This document shows, in pieces, positions 14,697 to 27,238 of a stretch of DNA of 64,000 nt. The notes under the pieces are model-generated. The model made no database searches, was not told where the DNA came from, and was given only the letters and a program-made list of their open reading frames with translations. The stretch spans positions 24,228,501 to 24,292,500 of the forward strand of contig NC_133183.1 in assembly GCF_049306965.1 (NCBI RefSeq), given 5' to 3'. How positions within the stretch are numbered: position 1 is the first letter of the stretch; every line of letters begins with the position of its first letter. A program made the translations under genes and the position numbers. Origin of the DNA: Danio rerio (Eukaryota > Chordata > Actinopteri > Cypriniformes > Danionidae).

Positions 14697-17229
14697 ATGG
14701 CAACTCTGACGAGGCAAGATCTTAATTTTGGCCAAGGTAAATTGCAGTTATTTTTTAATTATGATTATGCCAAACAACGCTTTTCTGAATATTCTGGTTG
14801 GGTTTTATCATTTGCAGTTGTTGCCGACATTCTCTGTGAGTTTTTGGAAGTGGCCATTCACCTCATTCTGTACGTCAGAGACATTTATCCATCTGGGATC
14901 TTTCAGAAAAGGCAGAAATACAATGTACCTGTGCAGGTAATGCTTTAAAATTGATTATTGATGCATACATTTTCTCCCTATGACAAATGACTATGATTTT
15001 ACTACAAATAAAACAAACAACATAATAGTATTGCTAGTTCAACCATGGCTTTGCTTCACTAACCACAGTTTAACAGTTTTCTGTATTAAAACCTTGATGA
15101 AGGGTTACATATTCTCCATGAAGTAAAAAAGGGAAACCAAGCCCCAAAAATGTTGAGCTCAAAGGTAGTGTCGAATTGAAGTAATGATTTGAGCTCTTAT
15201 ATTTCTACAGATGTCATGCCATCCTCAGTTAAATCAGTACATTCAAGACACACTCCACTGTGTCAAGCCACTGATAGAGAAGGTGAGGCTTTTATTTTAC
15301 GTATGTCTGTACTTAATAAAGAAAACTTTTTGACAGAATAAACAATATAATTCTTATATTTATTTTCCAATAATACTGTGCAGAATGAGGCTGAGAAGGT
15401 TGTAGTGGTGATCATGAATAAAGAGCACCATCCAGTGGAGAGGTTTGTGTTTGAGATCTCACAGCCTCCGCTGCTGGCCATCAGGTGAGTAACAGGGGAT
15501 TCAGAGATTTTGCATCGAGGTTAAAGGTGTGTATCTTCCTCATGTGAGTGTGTTGGGTTTTGCTGTGTCAGCTCAGAGACTCTGCTGTCTCATGTGGAGC
15601 AGCTGCTGAGAGCGATGATCTTGAAGATCAGCGTGTGTGATGCTGTTCTGGACAGCAATCCTCCAGGTAGGAGTTGAGTCTTGATGATGACCTCATGTTT
15701 ATTACATAAATTTGAGATTTACATTTTAAGTTGTCTTTGCAGGGTGCACATTCACAGTGCTGGTTCACACTAGGGAAGCTGCCACAAGAAACATGGAGAA
15801 AGTCCAGGTCATCAAGGTGTGATAAAACATTTGTACGCTTTTAAACTCTTTAATTCTCTTTCTTTCCCTGTCTTCAATTCTTTCTGTCTTTGATATCCTA
15901 GTGAGCCTTCTGGAGAGCCTAAAAACACTTTGTCAAAAAGATATCATATAAAAGTCTTGTGTGCTTTTTCTCTTCTCTTAATGTACGACAAGTCTAAAAT
16001 TTCATTTCTCATATTAAAGTTTCATTTTTCACCTCAAAAGTCTAGTTCAACAAAAATATTTTGATTTCTCACCCTTAGGTAATTTCTAAATAGTTTGAAA
16101 TACTTTCTTTTATTGAACATCAAAGAATTTTATTGAACATCATTAATCCAAATGAGACAATATATGATTGTGTTTACATGAGTTGCTTTTTTTATGCCCC
16201 TTAATGATGTCGTTTTACATGTTAGCACATAATTTGTTTAACGTCATTGCTTCACCAAGCTATCCACGTTTCCTCTGGATTTTCATGTGGTTTTTTTTTT
16301 TTATTTTAGTCGACTTTAATTAATTGCAGTTTGGCACTTTCACTGTGCAGGAACATTTCATCCTTCCCCCCCAATGAAAGGCATGATATTTAATGCGAGT
16401 ATGAACTTCTGGAAGAGTGTTGTTTTAATGGAATTATATATCGCACACAGTATGGAAAAAAAAACTCTGCATTTGGTGATTCAGGTGTCTGTAGACGTTT
16501 ACGGACTCACTAGGAGCAGAGAATAGTGTCAAACAGCTGTGTGTATAGACTATACTGTCAAAAAATTTGGCGAAAGTCCTACACGATGATAATAGTTTGA
16601 TTGCGGTGTTTAAATGTCTGTACTGCACTTCAATAATGTTAATATTGGCATACTCCACATGTCTTAATTTCATTTCTGTTTAGTTTGATTATGACCTTAA
16701 TCAGATTAAATTAATCAAAAATTGCTGTTTACATTGGTAGACTCTTGATCAGAATACTGTCTTAATCGTATTAAAATCATATTATTGGTATCCATGTAAA
16801 TGTACTCCTTGTCGTTTGTTTATTTTATGTACATTTGACAGGATTTTCCATGGATTGTAGCAGATGAGCAGGAAGTTCACATGGAGGAAGCTAAACTCAT
16901 TCCTCTAAAAACAATGACTTCTGATATTCTAAAGGTAAGAAAACTACAGAGAATCAGATTTCATTGTTTCCACTTAAGCATAAAATGATTGAGAACTTCA
17001 TGATAGAGAACTTGATCAGCAGGTTTGACACTTATTTGTGCTGTGAAAGTTCATATCTTTTTTTGGTTGTTGTTTTTCACTGACCACAAGACCACCACAG
17101 CCAAATGAAATGAAAACATTTTCTTGTAACATGTAAGAGTTTTGGAATATTATTAAAATCAACTTTTTTTTTTTTGTCTGTGAACAGATGCAACTCTATG
17201 TTGAAGAAAAAACACAGAAGTCATCGTGA
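14697..17229 (+). CDS. mad2l2: MAD2L2 / REV7 (MAD2B), HORMA-domain adaptor
   Basis: Eight coding exons: 14697-14736, 14818-14936, 15211-15282, 15384-15484, 15572-15666, 15743-15816, 16842-16934 and 17188-17229. They splice in frame at GT/AG sites to 211 residues, the same length as human REV7. Landmarks are the start [11 protein letters not shown], the HORMA core [92 protein letters not shown] and the mobile safety-belt end [12 protein letters not shown] followed by [23 protein letters not shown]7 binds REV3 and REV1 in polymerase zeta, SHLD3 in shieldin, and also acts on the anaphase-promoting complex. No truncation or missing motif was seen. An acceptor (GTATTTCAG) lies one base before the ATG, so a non-coding first exon is expected upstream, probably within 14290-14640. 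Confidence 0.97.
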
Positions 17230-18218
17230 TGGTCTTGTTTATTTATGTTGTTCTTGTTGTTTATCACATGCCTGGAGGTACAGAAGGTGTGAAACAGGAA
17301 ACAGGAACTGTTTTTTTGGTTTTGGTTTTGTTTTTACAACAGCCGTATGCTCTATTTGAAAGTTGAAATACTTTGTTCTAGACTGTTTCTTGTTAGGTAG
17401 GATAAAAGTTTATTTCTAAATTTTGTGCCTCTGCTTCATTTAATCAGTTTCTGCTTTGGATCTGCCATTGTGTTGAAATTGCTGTTTTATTTTTAAATAC
17501 AGCTTTGTGATCTTACACTTACTCTGCTAAGCTGTCATGTCTCTATATACTTGTTTACAAAGTATTTACAAATGTGGTGAATTTATTTATTTTATATAAT
17601 AATTAATGTAATGTAATGTAAGAAGCTCTGATCATTCAGTCGAATACTGAAAGCTAGCTCAGTTTTAACAATTTACAAAAACGTCTTATAAAAAGGTGTA
17701 GGGACAGATATGTCAAATAATTATGAAGTGGAAAATGGCATGCCTCAAGGGAGTGTGGTAAGTCCATTACTGTTTATTATAAGGATCAATGATGTGTTTG
17801 GAAAGGTACCAGAAGATATAGGTAGGTCTCTATTCACGGATGATGGAGCATTGAAGAGAGGAAAGAATATGGAACATATAATTAAGAAATTACTGAAAGC
17901 ACTTAATAAAGTGGCAGAATGGGGATGTGTTTGGGGGTTTAAGTGTTCCATTGAAAAAAGGAGAAGAATTCCAGAGGAGCTTAAGATAAAGATGTACGGA
18001 AAAAATGTAGAGGGTTGGAAAGTTTAAATTTCTAGGAATTAAACTTGACTCATCTTTAACATTTGTAGGCCATATTCAATGTTCAAAAAATGGAGGAAAA
18101 ATGTAAAAAGGCTATTAATGTAATGAGATGTTTGAGAGGAAGAGATTGGGGTGCAAGCTCACTATCGCTGTACAGAATTACGTAGCTCTAATACAGTCAG
18201 TGTCAGAATATGGTAGTA

Positions 18219-18622
18219 CAGTGGTTCTCAAAGTGGGGGTCGGAACCCTCAGAGGGGTCGTGGGACAATGAAGTTTATTTATTTATATTTATATTATTTA
18301 TATTTTTATTATTAGTAGCTTATACTGTAGTTAATAATTCTATTGGATTGTGACCCCTGGGGTTATTACATTATATTAAAGACAGCAATAGTGTCAGATG
18401 CAGCAGATTGATTTTATAACACCAGGTTAAACTTTCTGGCCATTTACAGCACTGACATACATTAAAAAAATTAAATGAAGAATAGACTTGGGTCTATTGG
18501 TGGGTGTGCGCCATTGCAGGCAAGATTTCTGTATTTATAACCACCTCAGAGGATGTTGGGGGTCGCAAGTCACTGGCATTATCATTTTGGGGGTCGCAGG
18601 CTGAAAAGTTTGGCGACCCCTG
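18219..18622 (+). mobile_element. hAT MITE nested in the LINE (copy 1)
   Basis: Left end CAGTGGTTCTCAAAGTGGGG and right end GGCGACCCCTG. The interior (GGGTCGCAAGTCACTGGC, TTATAACCACCTCAGAGGA) is the same as copy 2 in inverse orientation. It interrupts the LINE between the RT thumb and the connection region. No exact target-site duplication was found. Confidence 0.8.
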
Positions 18623-18924
18623 GTGGGTCAGCAGCAAAGTCAAACCTATAAAAATTAGAAGTAATTCAGGCTCAAGCACTGAGAATATGTTGTGGAGCTT
18701 TTTAAACAACACCAGTGTCAGCTATTCAAGTGGAAATGGGAGTATTGTCACTGGAATTAAGAAGGAAGCAGTTAATGGCTAATTATTGGGTAGGTTTATA
18801 AGGGTATACAAATTCACATGTCACTAAATCAGTATTACAGGAGAGTTGGGAAAATGACAAAAGTTAAAAAGAGAATTTTATGTGGAAACATGGTGGCAAA
18901 ATAATTGAGAGTGTTTGATTAGAG

Positions 18925-19414
18925 CAGGGGTTTCCAAACCTTTCAGCCCGCGACCCCCAAAATGACACCGCCAGTGACTCGTGACCCCCAATATTCTCTG
19001 AGGTGGTGGTTATAAATACAGAAACCTTGTATGCAATGGCGCGCACAAACACACCAATAGACCCAAGTCTATTCTTTGTTTTTTTATGTATGTCAGTGCT
19101 GTAAATGGGCTAGAAAGTTTAACCTGGTGTTACAAAATCTGCTGCATCTGACAGTATTGCTGTGTCTTTAGTATAATGTAATTACCCGAGAAGTTGCAAT
19201 CCAATAGAACTAGTAACTATAAGCTACTATAGTAACTATATAGTTTATAGTAACTATAAACGACTATTTTTTTCTCTTCAGTAGGTTATTGATAAAATAC
19301 AGTAAGTCTTAAGGTTTAATAAAAATTTATTGATTTTTGAAAATCACCAGGCGACCCCCCTTCATTGTCCCGCGACCCCTCGAGGGGTCCCGACCCCCAC
19401 TTTGAGAACCTCTG
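18925..19414 (-). mobile_element. hAT MITE nested in the LINE (copy 2), perfect 8-bp TSD
   Basis: A 490-bp element starting CAGGGGTTTCCAAACC and ending CTTTGAGAACCTCTG, flanked by GATTAGAG at 18917-18924 and 19415-19422. It is the same family as copy 1, inserted in opposite orientation only 300 bp away, so the two could pair in a transcript. Confidence 0.92.
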
Positions 19415-19692
19415 GATTAGAGAATAAGTTCTACTGTCATATATCCAGAAATTGTTCCATGTGTGCCCAGAGGTAGACTGGTTTGTGTTAGAGGAAAAGA
19501 ATGAGGCAAGGTATAGCATCAATCTGGAAAGAATATTTAACCAAAGGGTTGAAGAAAAATACAAAGAGATACTTACAGATATTTACAGATAGAGCAAAGA
19601 ACCCAGAAACTGGAGTGTCAGGATTAGTCATGTGGGAGTTTACACAGTGGAGATGCTAGCTATGTTAGTAGCATTAAGATGGGTAGAAATGA

Positions 19693-20802
19693 TACGGAAC
19701 CCCGGAAGGGACGTAGTGGGGGAGAAAAAAAATGGGTGGGTGAAAAAAAATAATGGGTGAAAGAAAAAAAATGGGTGGGAGGAAATATATATATTTCTAA
19801 GTTTTTTGCGTTCCCTCGCAAAGATGTTTTGCGTTCCCTCGCAAAGATGTTTTGCGTTCTCTCGCAAAACTGTTTCTCCACAAACACTTCCTGTTCACTG
19901 CACTCACGTAAACCCTCCCGTTTTTGCCGAAATTCTCCCGTATTTTACCATTCTATCCCACTTTCTTTACATTACTGTGCGTATGCTACCTATGAACCAG
20001 TGAATGCATGTATAAGCGCTGACTGACAGACGCGCTTCGTACAATAAACTGATCCCAGATCAGCGTCTGTACACGCCATTTACAGAGGAGCGGGTGTATG
20101 TTTAAACAGACAAATACACTGAATAATATGAAACGTCCTGCATCCTGCATGTTTTATGTTAAACAGCTTATTTTCTCTTAAATGAGCACAAACAGTTTCT
20201 AAAGTAATGGACTGATTTCATTATAGATCTGTGCATTCTTACAGAGACACCTCTCACCTCTGTTATCAAACTAAACAAAACACGAGATTCATTTGCTGCG
20301 CACTTGTTTGATAACAGAAGTGTCCCTTTAAATGGCGCGTACAGACGCTGATCTGGGATCAGTTTATTGTACGAAGCGCGTCTGTCAGTCAGCGCTTAAA
20401 CATGCATTCACTGGTTCAGAGGTTGCAAAGTGAAAGGCGACAATCAGCGCACAGTAATGTAAAGAAAGTAGGGTAGAATGGTAAAATATGGGAGAATTTC
20501 AGCAAAAACGGGAGGGCTACGTGAGTGCAGTGAACAGGAAGTGTTTGTGGAGAAACAGTTTTGCGAGAGAACGCAAAACATCTTTGCGAGGGAACGCAAA
20601 ACATCTTTGCGAGATAACGCAAAACATCTTTGCGAGGGAACGCAAAACATCTTTGCGAGGGAACGCAAAACTTTGCGAGAGAACGCAAAAAACTTAGAAA
20701 TATATATTTTCCTCCCACTCATTTTTTTTTTCTTTCACCCATTATTTTTTTTTCACCCACCCATTTTTTTCTCCTCTTCTACGTCCCTTCCGGGGTTCCG
20801 TA
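19693..20802. mobile_element. 1.1-kb foldback element with tandem hairpin units in both arms
   Basis: Termini TACGGAACCCCGGAAGGGAC and its complement at 20782-20802 are nearly exact. The whole element folds on itself: the GATCCCAGATCAGCGTCTG block at 20052 is answered near 20345, and CACTTCCTGTTCACTGCA at 19885 near 20525. Each arm carries tandem ~23-bp units of the form GCGAGGGAACGCAAAACATC. There are three units on the left (19806-19870) and six on the right (20562-20690), and each unit is itself a small stem. It sits inside the RNase H region of the LINE. It has no coding capacity of its own; frames across the units are repeat artefacts. Confidence 0.88.
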
Positions 20803-22711
20803 ATACGACGGGGCGGGACAAAGTCTGGGTATGTTCAGACTCCGCATCAGCTATTGCAAGTCTAAGGTCATTTTCTTCAAAAAGTCGACAATATATTTTG
20901 TTTTCACTACTCCAGTGTACAACAAAAAATAACAAGTCGGGGAAAGGAGGTGAAGTTTGGGTTTCTTGTCATGAAGAGATAATTGGAAATGAAATGGCTG
21001 ATAGATTAGCAAATAGGGCGTTAACAAAAGAAAATGTAGAAATGCAAAGAAGGGTGAGTAGAGCACAAGTGAAAAGTCTACTATGGCTAAGAATAAATCA
21101 AAAGTGGCAAGAGAAGTGGGACAGAGAAAAGAAAGGAAGGCATTTGTATCAAATTCAACCGGTTTTTAAACACAAAAGAGTCAGTAGTGGTAACCGGAGA
21201 GAAGGAATAGTGATAACTTGATTAAGACTGGGTCATCGTTTATTAAATAAAACACTTAAATTGATAGGGAAGCATAAAACTGGACTGTGTGAGGACTGTA
21301 GTGAAAAGGAGTCAGTAGAACATGTGATTCTAAAATGCAGGTATGAAACAGAGGGAGGAAATGAGAAATGATCTAAGGGAGATAGCGATTCAGGAAATAA
21401 CATTAAAAGGTTTACTGAGTGCAAAGGACAGGGTACAGACCAGAATTCTTATGAAGTTCTTGAAGGAAACTGGTGTTTACGATAGGATATAACATATATA
21501 AATAAATAATTTTAATTATAATAGAAGGTAAAAGGAAGAGAGTCAAATATGAATAAGCATTAGGAGTATAGTAGAAGTAAAAGTAGTAGTAATAATATTG
21601 TGGTGGTTATTATTATGATTATTATTATTACATAGGAGTAGGGGGAAAGGGGTGTGTTTGTAAGTATGTATGTGTGTGTGTGTGTGTATGTGTATGGGGC
21701 AATTATTAAAGCGATTCCTGAAAATGACCAGGTTTTATGGCATAAATCAATGTGGTGTAAAATATTACACTAACAAACAATTATTTCAGTGTTTGATTTG
21801 TTAAAATGTTTCAGGATGTTAATGTAATATTCTGGGACAATTTTCTAGCAATGTTTTCTGGCTAAATTAAAAACTTTAAAGTAAAAGTTTTAAAATAAAA
21901 TGTATAATATATAACGCAATTTGTAGCATATTTTTGTACTATGTAGGTCTACTGTACATATTACTATTATCTATCTGAAAGGGCTACCAAAGACAATAAC
22001 AGTAACACAATAAGACTTTAACAATTGTTAATAAGTTCTGTAATAATTACAAATAAGTTTTTTGAAATCAAAATATCAGTTATTCTGTATAGAATTTACA
22101 ATATGAGTTCTTTTTGGTTAAAGCAAAAATAATTAGTTTGTGATATGTATTTTTCCCCAGATAGATATTACAATTTAAAAAGGGGGTCTCTGCCAACACT
22201 AATACAATGCACCAAGTTCTGCAGATATTTTCATGTTTTTTGCTTGAGAAATGAAAAATCTCCCCAACAAGAATGTAAATCATTTATTTGATGTTATTTT
22301 CTACGTAAAAACAATTATTAGTAATGCATTTATTATTTTTTACAATTTTTCTCTGCATTATTTACAGCTTGATGACTTGTAGGACCTCAAGAAAAAGTTT
22401 GTTGTAAGAAAATTACTCAGAATACTGTAATTTATTGTATGTGAAGAAATTTATTGCATATGAAGATAATATTCATTCACTCAACTCAATATGAAAGAGT
22501 GATAAATCCTTAGAAAACAAACAATAAATGTCTAAAATTATTGAAATAACTGAACAAAATCTATTCACAATTCCAATTAATAAAATACAACAGAATTAAT
22601 GCATTAAATCAAAATCTAGTATGCTTAATATTTTATATAACAATGTATTCAATCAAATTGTTTAAGTTACAATTTTTAAGCAGCTGAATTCAGGTTAGTC
22701 GACCTTTCAAA

Positions 22712-22790
22712 CAGCAGGTGGCACTGTCTGAGAAAACGATAGGAAGTGCAGGCGTCACCCTGTTGTTCCTAATGCGTCCAGTAGGGGGAA
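22712..22790 (+). promoter_or_regulatory. Two CTCF-like core motifs 65 bp apart
   Basis: ACAGCAGGTGGCACTG at 22711-22726 and CCAGTAGGGGGAA at 22778-22790 both fit the CTCF core CCA[GC]NAGGNGGC[AG] with few mismatches, in the same orientation. They lie between the lrrc47-smim1-mad2l2 block and the TNFRSF block, where an insulator would make sense. Sequence match only. Confidence 0.35.
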
Positions 22791-23606
22791 TGAAAGATAC
22801 ATGGGCAAATACTAAACATTTGAAGTCAACGCTTACAGTTTTTTTAAATGTCCTGTACATAAATATATTTTTAATTATAGCACGCTAAATAAAAACACTA
22901 AGTTGATGTATTAGAAAGTGTGTTTTATACACACTATAGAATATGCACAATTAATACACTCAACAAATAATTTCAGATATACAAAAGCCCAATTGCAAAT
23001 TAATTTAGATTCATTTAATTAGAAAAATTTTAAACACAAATAGTTGGATAGTGTAATGGTTAATTGTAGCCTAGTTATACGTTTTCATATAGAGCATTTT
23101 GTTGTATTGTTTATATATAAAGTTGCATTCTGAAAATGACAAAATTTTAATCAAACAATACAGTGTAATATGGATTATTGATATGCTTTGATGAGAATGC
23201 AGTGGTATTGACCACCAGACAGCTGCAGAACATTTAGACAAACAATTCGCTACTTTCTAAAACTCCAAGGACCTGACAAACAAATACCCAGACAACATTA
23301 TTTTTGTAGGCATTTATTTATTGACAACAAATCACTAGAAATTGCCGGTTTTCTTTAAATGAGGCTGAATCCTTGCATCCAATTCTTTACGCTCACTGAA
23401 AAATAAATAAATAAATAAAGTTATGTATAAATACTCTGCAAAAATCATTTTCTTGAGTTTCTGAATTGTTTCCAGACCAAATATCTAAAAACTCAATCCT
23501 CAGAAACAGTAAAAAATTGAAAATAAGCAATAAATAATTAAACAAAAATTTTAAAAAAGCATGTCATGCCATTTTATGTATTATCTGGATCTATCAAAAC
23601 ATATCA

Positions 23607-23608
<2 letters not shown>

Positions 23609-23695
<87 letters not shown>

Positions 23696-23701
23696 ATATT
23701 T

Positions 23702-23783
<82 letters not shown>
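23609..23783. repeat. Long (TA)n tract with two interruptions
   Basis: About 175 bp of TA dinucleotides, broken by an ATTATA step near 23683 and a TATTTGGATA word near 23698 that recurs at the right end near 23782. The recurring TTTGGATATA suggests that the tract grew by duplication of a longer segment. Confidence 0.97.
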
Positions 23784-23786
<3 letters not shown>

Positions 23787-24989
23787 GATATATATTTGAT
23801 TTATGATTTAAGAATTTTATGAGTTGTATCTCTCAGGATATGTTGACAGATTAGGGTATAACAAAAGGACTAAGTCATTATTATTTATTTTTTGTTATTT
23901 GCAGCTAAAAAATGTGATCCTAACTTCCCCATATTTAACCTATTTAATTACTTTCTTTGTAACAAATTGTTACTATAAACATTCTGAAACCATAAGTGAT
24001 AAACAATATGAATGCATGTGCAATAAAAACTTTCATGCTAATATATAGAATGTACTGTATAGCTACTGTACATGAACAAAATTAGTGGACCCTTTGAAAT
24101 TGTGAGCTTCTCTATGCATTTATAGATATATGATAGTTAAATTGTTTAAGAACATGATTGCATTATATTCAATGTAATTGAATGCAATGCCATTTTAAAA
24201 TTTAAAATGAAATCAATTCAATTTTTAGATCTTTTAAGATTTGTTTAGATTTATTTCAAAATAAATTTAAGAAAGTCGAGTTTGGAGGAATAATGCAGTG
24301 TGGTTGTTGTGTAGACTTGGCTGACAACTCAGACCACGCTAGTGTATTGTCTAATCTATGTGAAAATATATATCTTTAAAAAAAAAAATTGCACAACATA
24401 TTTGTATTTTTTGTGGGTGTGCAGAGTTAAATTCTCTTTTGGACAATTATATACATTCTAACGTTGATGCAAAATGCACTATTTAATTATTCGAAAATAT
24501 GAAATTATTAAAAATAAGAGGATTAGAACAGGTTAGAAAAATATCTTTCCAGGAAAAGCTAAAGACAGACAAAAAAAGTAAAAGACAATTAGCCAACATA
24601 AGAAAGTGAGATGTAGAACATGTAGCTAGCTTGCACATAGTTAGCTAAAAGTGAGTCAAACTAACACATTGCTGTTTTATTACATCAATTTGTCTACGTA
24701 TTGACATTGACCTTAAACTAATTAAAAATGTTTAAGTTTCATGTTTGCTAATGTTTTAAACACGTATTTAACATACCACTTTATCGTGTCGTGCTTGATT
24801 TGGTGCTATGATAAAGTTCCTCTAAAAGCCTGTAATAACACTATAACGTTACTGCCTTCCCCAACTGGACGCATCAGGAACCCTGGGTGTAAAACTGCCC
24901 AGGCCGTAAAACTGCTTTGGGCGAAGCGTAAATTTAGGCGTAGATCGATCAGCCTGGATCCAAGGCTGCACTCTCCCCCTCCTCATTTT

Positions 24990-25126
24990 ATACAGTCTGA
25001 GCATGCAGTTGAGGGCTCTGGTCCGCACTCCGGACCGGAAGGTGGCGGTAAGGCACCAAAACGCTGCCAACCTTACAATAAGAAGAAGAGTTTGAATTTC
25101 GACTGCGGAAGATGTATCTTATCTGT
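24990..25126 (+). promoter_or_regulatory. Candidate promoter and first non-coding exon of TNFRSF gene A
   Basis: A local GC-rich island contains GGTGGCGGTAAGGCACCAAA at 25041-25060 followed by AAGAAGAAG and a good splice donor (ATCTGT then GTAAGT at 25127). The next AG acceptor in line with gene A is at 27184, which opens the exon holding its start codon. This is the strongest promoter-like spot upstream of the gene. Inferred from composition and splice signals only. Confidence 0.4.
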
Positions 25127-26204
25127 GTAAGTTTCTGCATAAAGTATTATTTGATTTAATTTAAGTAACGTTTGTATAAATGACTGGAATCAAAATGTAT
25201 ATACACAAAATGTACCAATATACAGCTCGCTAAAGGTTAAATAAATCTCATGGTCTGATTGAAATTGAAAATCTTATCTGTTTGATCAAAACCGCATTCA
25301 TGCTTCTGTCCTGATTTAACTAATTTTCAACCACTGAAAACATCAAAACACTGCGCCCCACTAACCACCAGCCAACACTGCACGTAACCGCACGTGTAGG
25401 TTATTATATTTGTAGACAGTGAAGATTTAAATTGATTTCAAACGAAACCGTTTTCGTTTAAAAATTATTTGATTTTTTACTTAAATTATGTCTGTCTGTC
25501 CGGGGGTTTTCCCGGCGCAAAAAAGGTGGTGGAGTGTCTTGATTTAAATTGTTAAAGAATTATATCTTTATTGTTTATAAATATTTTGATTTTTATTTAA
25601 ATGACTTTTCTCTATCTATCCATCAATATATATTTTTGTATAGATTTTATTTATTATTGTTTGTTTATTATATTTTGACCCCGATTTTATTCATTTAATT
25701 CAAGTAGAAAAAAAAATCATACACAAAACAATTCTTTAAACAAAACACATTTCAACATGGTCGAAATGGAGCGGGAATCAGATGAAGCACAACTATCATT
25801 TTCCCCAACCCATTTCCACACAAAACAATTGTTTATTCAACTGATTTCTTCTTTTACTTATCTTTTTTTTTTACATGAGAGACATATGAGCTTTGCATGA
25901 TACATATTTTATTCTTTTGGTATCTTTGACGTTCTATATGTTTGATTCCATTTGTACAATTACTTTTTATAACATACACCTAAAAATTACACAGCATTGC
26001 AAACAGCCATTAATTGAAATTCCATCATACCTTTCTTATTTTATTCTCTTTCAATCACCTCTATTCCTCATTATATTTATTTAATAATATATATTTATGC
26101 TTATACTTTTTAAATTTATTAATATCCTGACATTGTTTGAGAATCTGTTCCAGACTGTTTTATAATTTCACACCTTATACAGACATACACAATTTTTTTC
26201 AGAT

Positions 26205-26700
26205 TCAGATTTCTCTAAGATTATATCCCCCTTGTCTTTCTTCAAAAAACTTTTGTATGCATTTCGGAAGTAATTTGTTCCTAGCTTTAAACATAAATTG
26301 TGCTGTTTTAAATTGAACCAAATCACTAAACTTAAGTATCTTCAATTTAAAAAAATAAAGGATATGTGTGCTCCAAATATCCCACATTTTCTATCAGTTT
26401 CGTGACTTTTTTCTGCATTGTACATAGGGATCGCAAGTTAGATTTATATGTATTCCCTCAAATTTCAACACAATAACTTAAATATGGCAACACAAGTGTG
26501 TTATATTACATTGATTTATTGTACAGGATAAATCTTGCTCCATATGCTATTGCTACAGTTTTTACAATTTTGTTTTGATATCACAATATTTATTTGCTGT
26601 TTCCAACTAGTTTTATGATCCAATACAACATCAAGAAACTTAATTGTGTATACTCTTTCTATAACTTCATTTTCAATTATTCAATTTACATTATGAGTAT
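26205..26700 (-). mobile_element. 3' fragment of a LINE (minus strand)
   Basis: The minus strand reads STHILYFFKLKILKFSDLVQ, then FKTAQFMFKARNKLLPKC, a pattern found near the C-terminus of fish LINE reverse transcriptases (…PLF..L..LK..DI…IA.FM.K…LLP…). Further RT-like but broken frames extend to about 26700. The clade is not assigned. Confidence 0.55.
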
Positions 26701-27238
26701 ATGATTACTTTTTAAGTAACCCTGATGTGCATGTGAAAGTCAAACAGGATTTAAAAAAAAAAGTTTTAGATGCAGAGAATGCTGAAGAGCTCAGCTGAAC
26801 TTATTGCAACATTTCGGAACTATGCAATGAAGTCTAGCTTTGCTGTTTAGCACATGGACTAGTCAGACCTCTTTAACATCATAAGTTCATCACCAAGAGC
26901 ATCAACAAGCATCAAAGTAGTCATTTTTAGTAATGCCATGACTGTATTTCTCTTCTTTTTTTGTTTTTGACAGTGCATGAACAAATAACAGAAGGGAATT
27001 AATACTTTTAAAATTACAAAAAGTACTAAGACAACAACCAATTTACATTTACAATCTTTACATCCATGTTAATAATAATAAGTTTACTTGTTCATCTTTG
27101 GATAGCTGTTAAATGTGTGGTAAATAGTTATTTAAATGATTTGTGTTTCTATTCTGAAAGCTATTTGACATGTTTCTTTTCCAGGTAATTAAAGGGAAAA
27201 GAAGATGAGAAAATTATGTCCACTTGACCAGTGATATT

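Larger units (their letters stand above)
17640..21700 (+). mobile_element. 5'-truncated I-type LINE with three nested insertions
   Basis: Pieces in one orientation and in the order of a single ORF2. At 17710-18020 is reverse transcriptase with ENGMPQGSVVSPLLF and the active-site region where FADD is replaced by FTDDGAL. At 18020-18215 is the RT thumb. At 18625-18915 a segment contains VEMGVLSLELRRKQ-like frames. At 19420-19690 RNase H begins, and at 20820-21490 it continues (VCSDSASAIASL, GNEMADRLANRAL) with the C-terminal region (GRHLYQIQPVF, LLNKTLKLIGKHKTGLCE). RNase H after RT is typical of the I superclade. The copy is interrupted by a hAT at 18219-18622, a hAT at 18925-19414 and a foldback element at 19693-20802, besides frame damage. 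Low-complexity ATT and GT sequence follows at 21590-21700. The start is near 17640, with endonuclease and ORF1 missing. Confidence 0.85.
21701..25000. other. AT-rich intergenic DNA
   Basis: Apart from the CTCF-like pair and the (TA)n tract at 23609, I see no exon, RNA gene or recognised repeat. Short open frames here have no protein-like composition. Confidence 0.5.

Noticed and set aside
19797-20700. Regularly spaced repeats resembling a CRISPR array
   Set aside because: The units are about 23 bp in direct tandem without spacers, occur in both arms of a palindromic transposon and lie in vertebrate DNA.
20478-21221. 247-codon open frame as a novel gene
   Set aside because: It is a chance fusion of the foldback repeat units with the RNase H part of a LINE; the two halves belong to different elements.
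23561-23806. Ile-Tyr repeat proteins
   Set aside because: These and similar frames at 5546, 12559 and 39641 are translations of (TA)n microsatellites.
24741-25130. 129-codon ORF with a GC-rich end
   Set aside because: The first half is AT-rich without coding character. The second half is better explained as a promoter and first non-coding exon with a donor at 25127.
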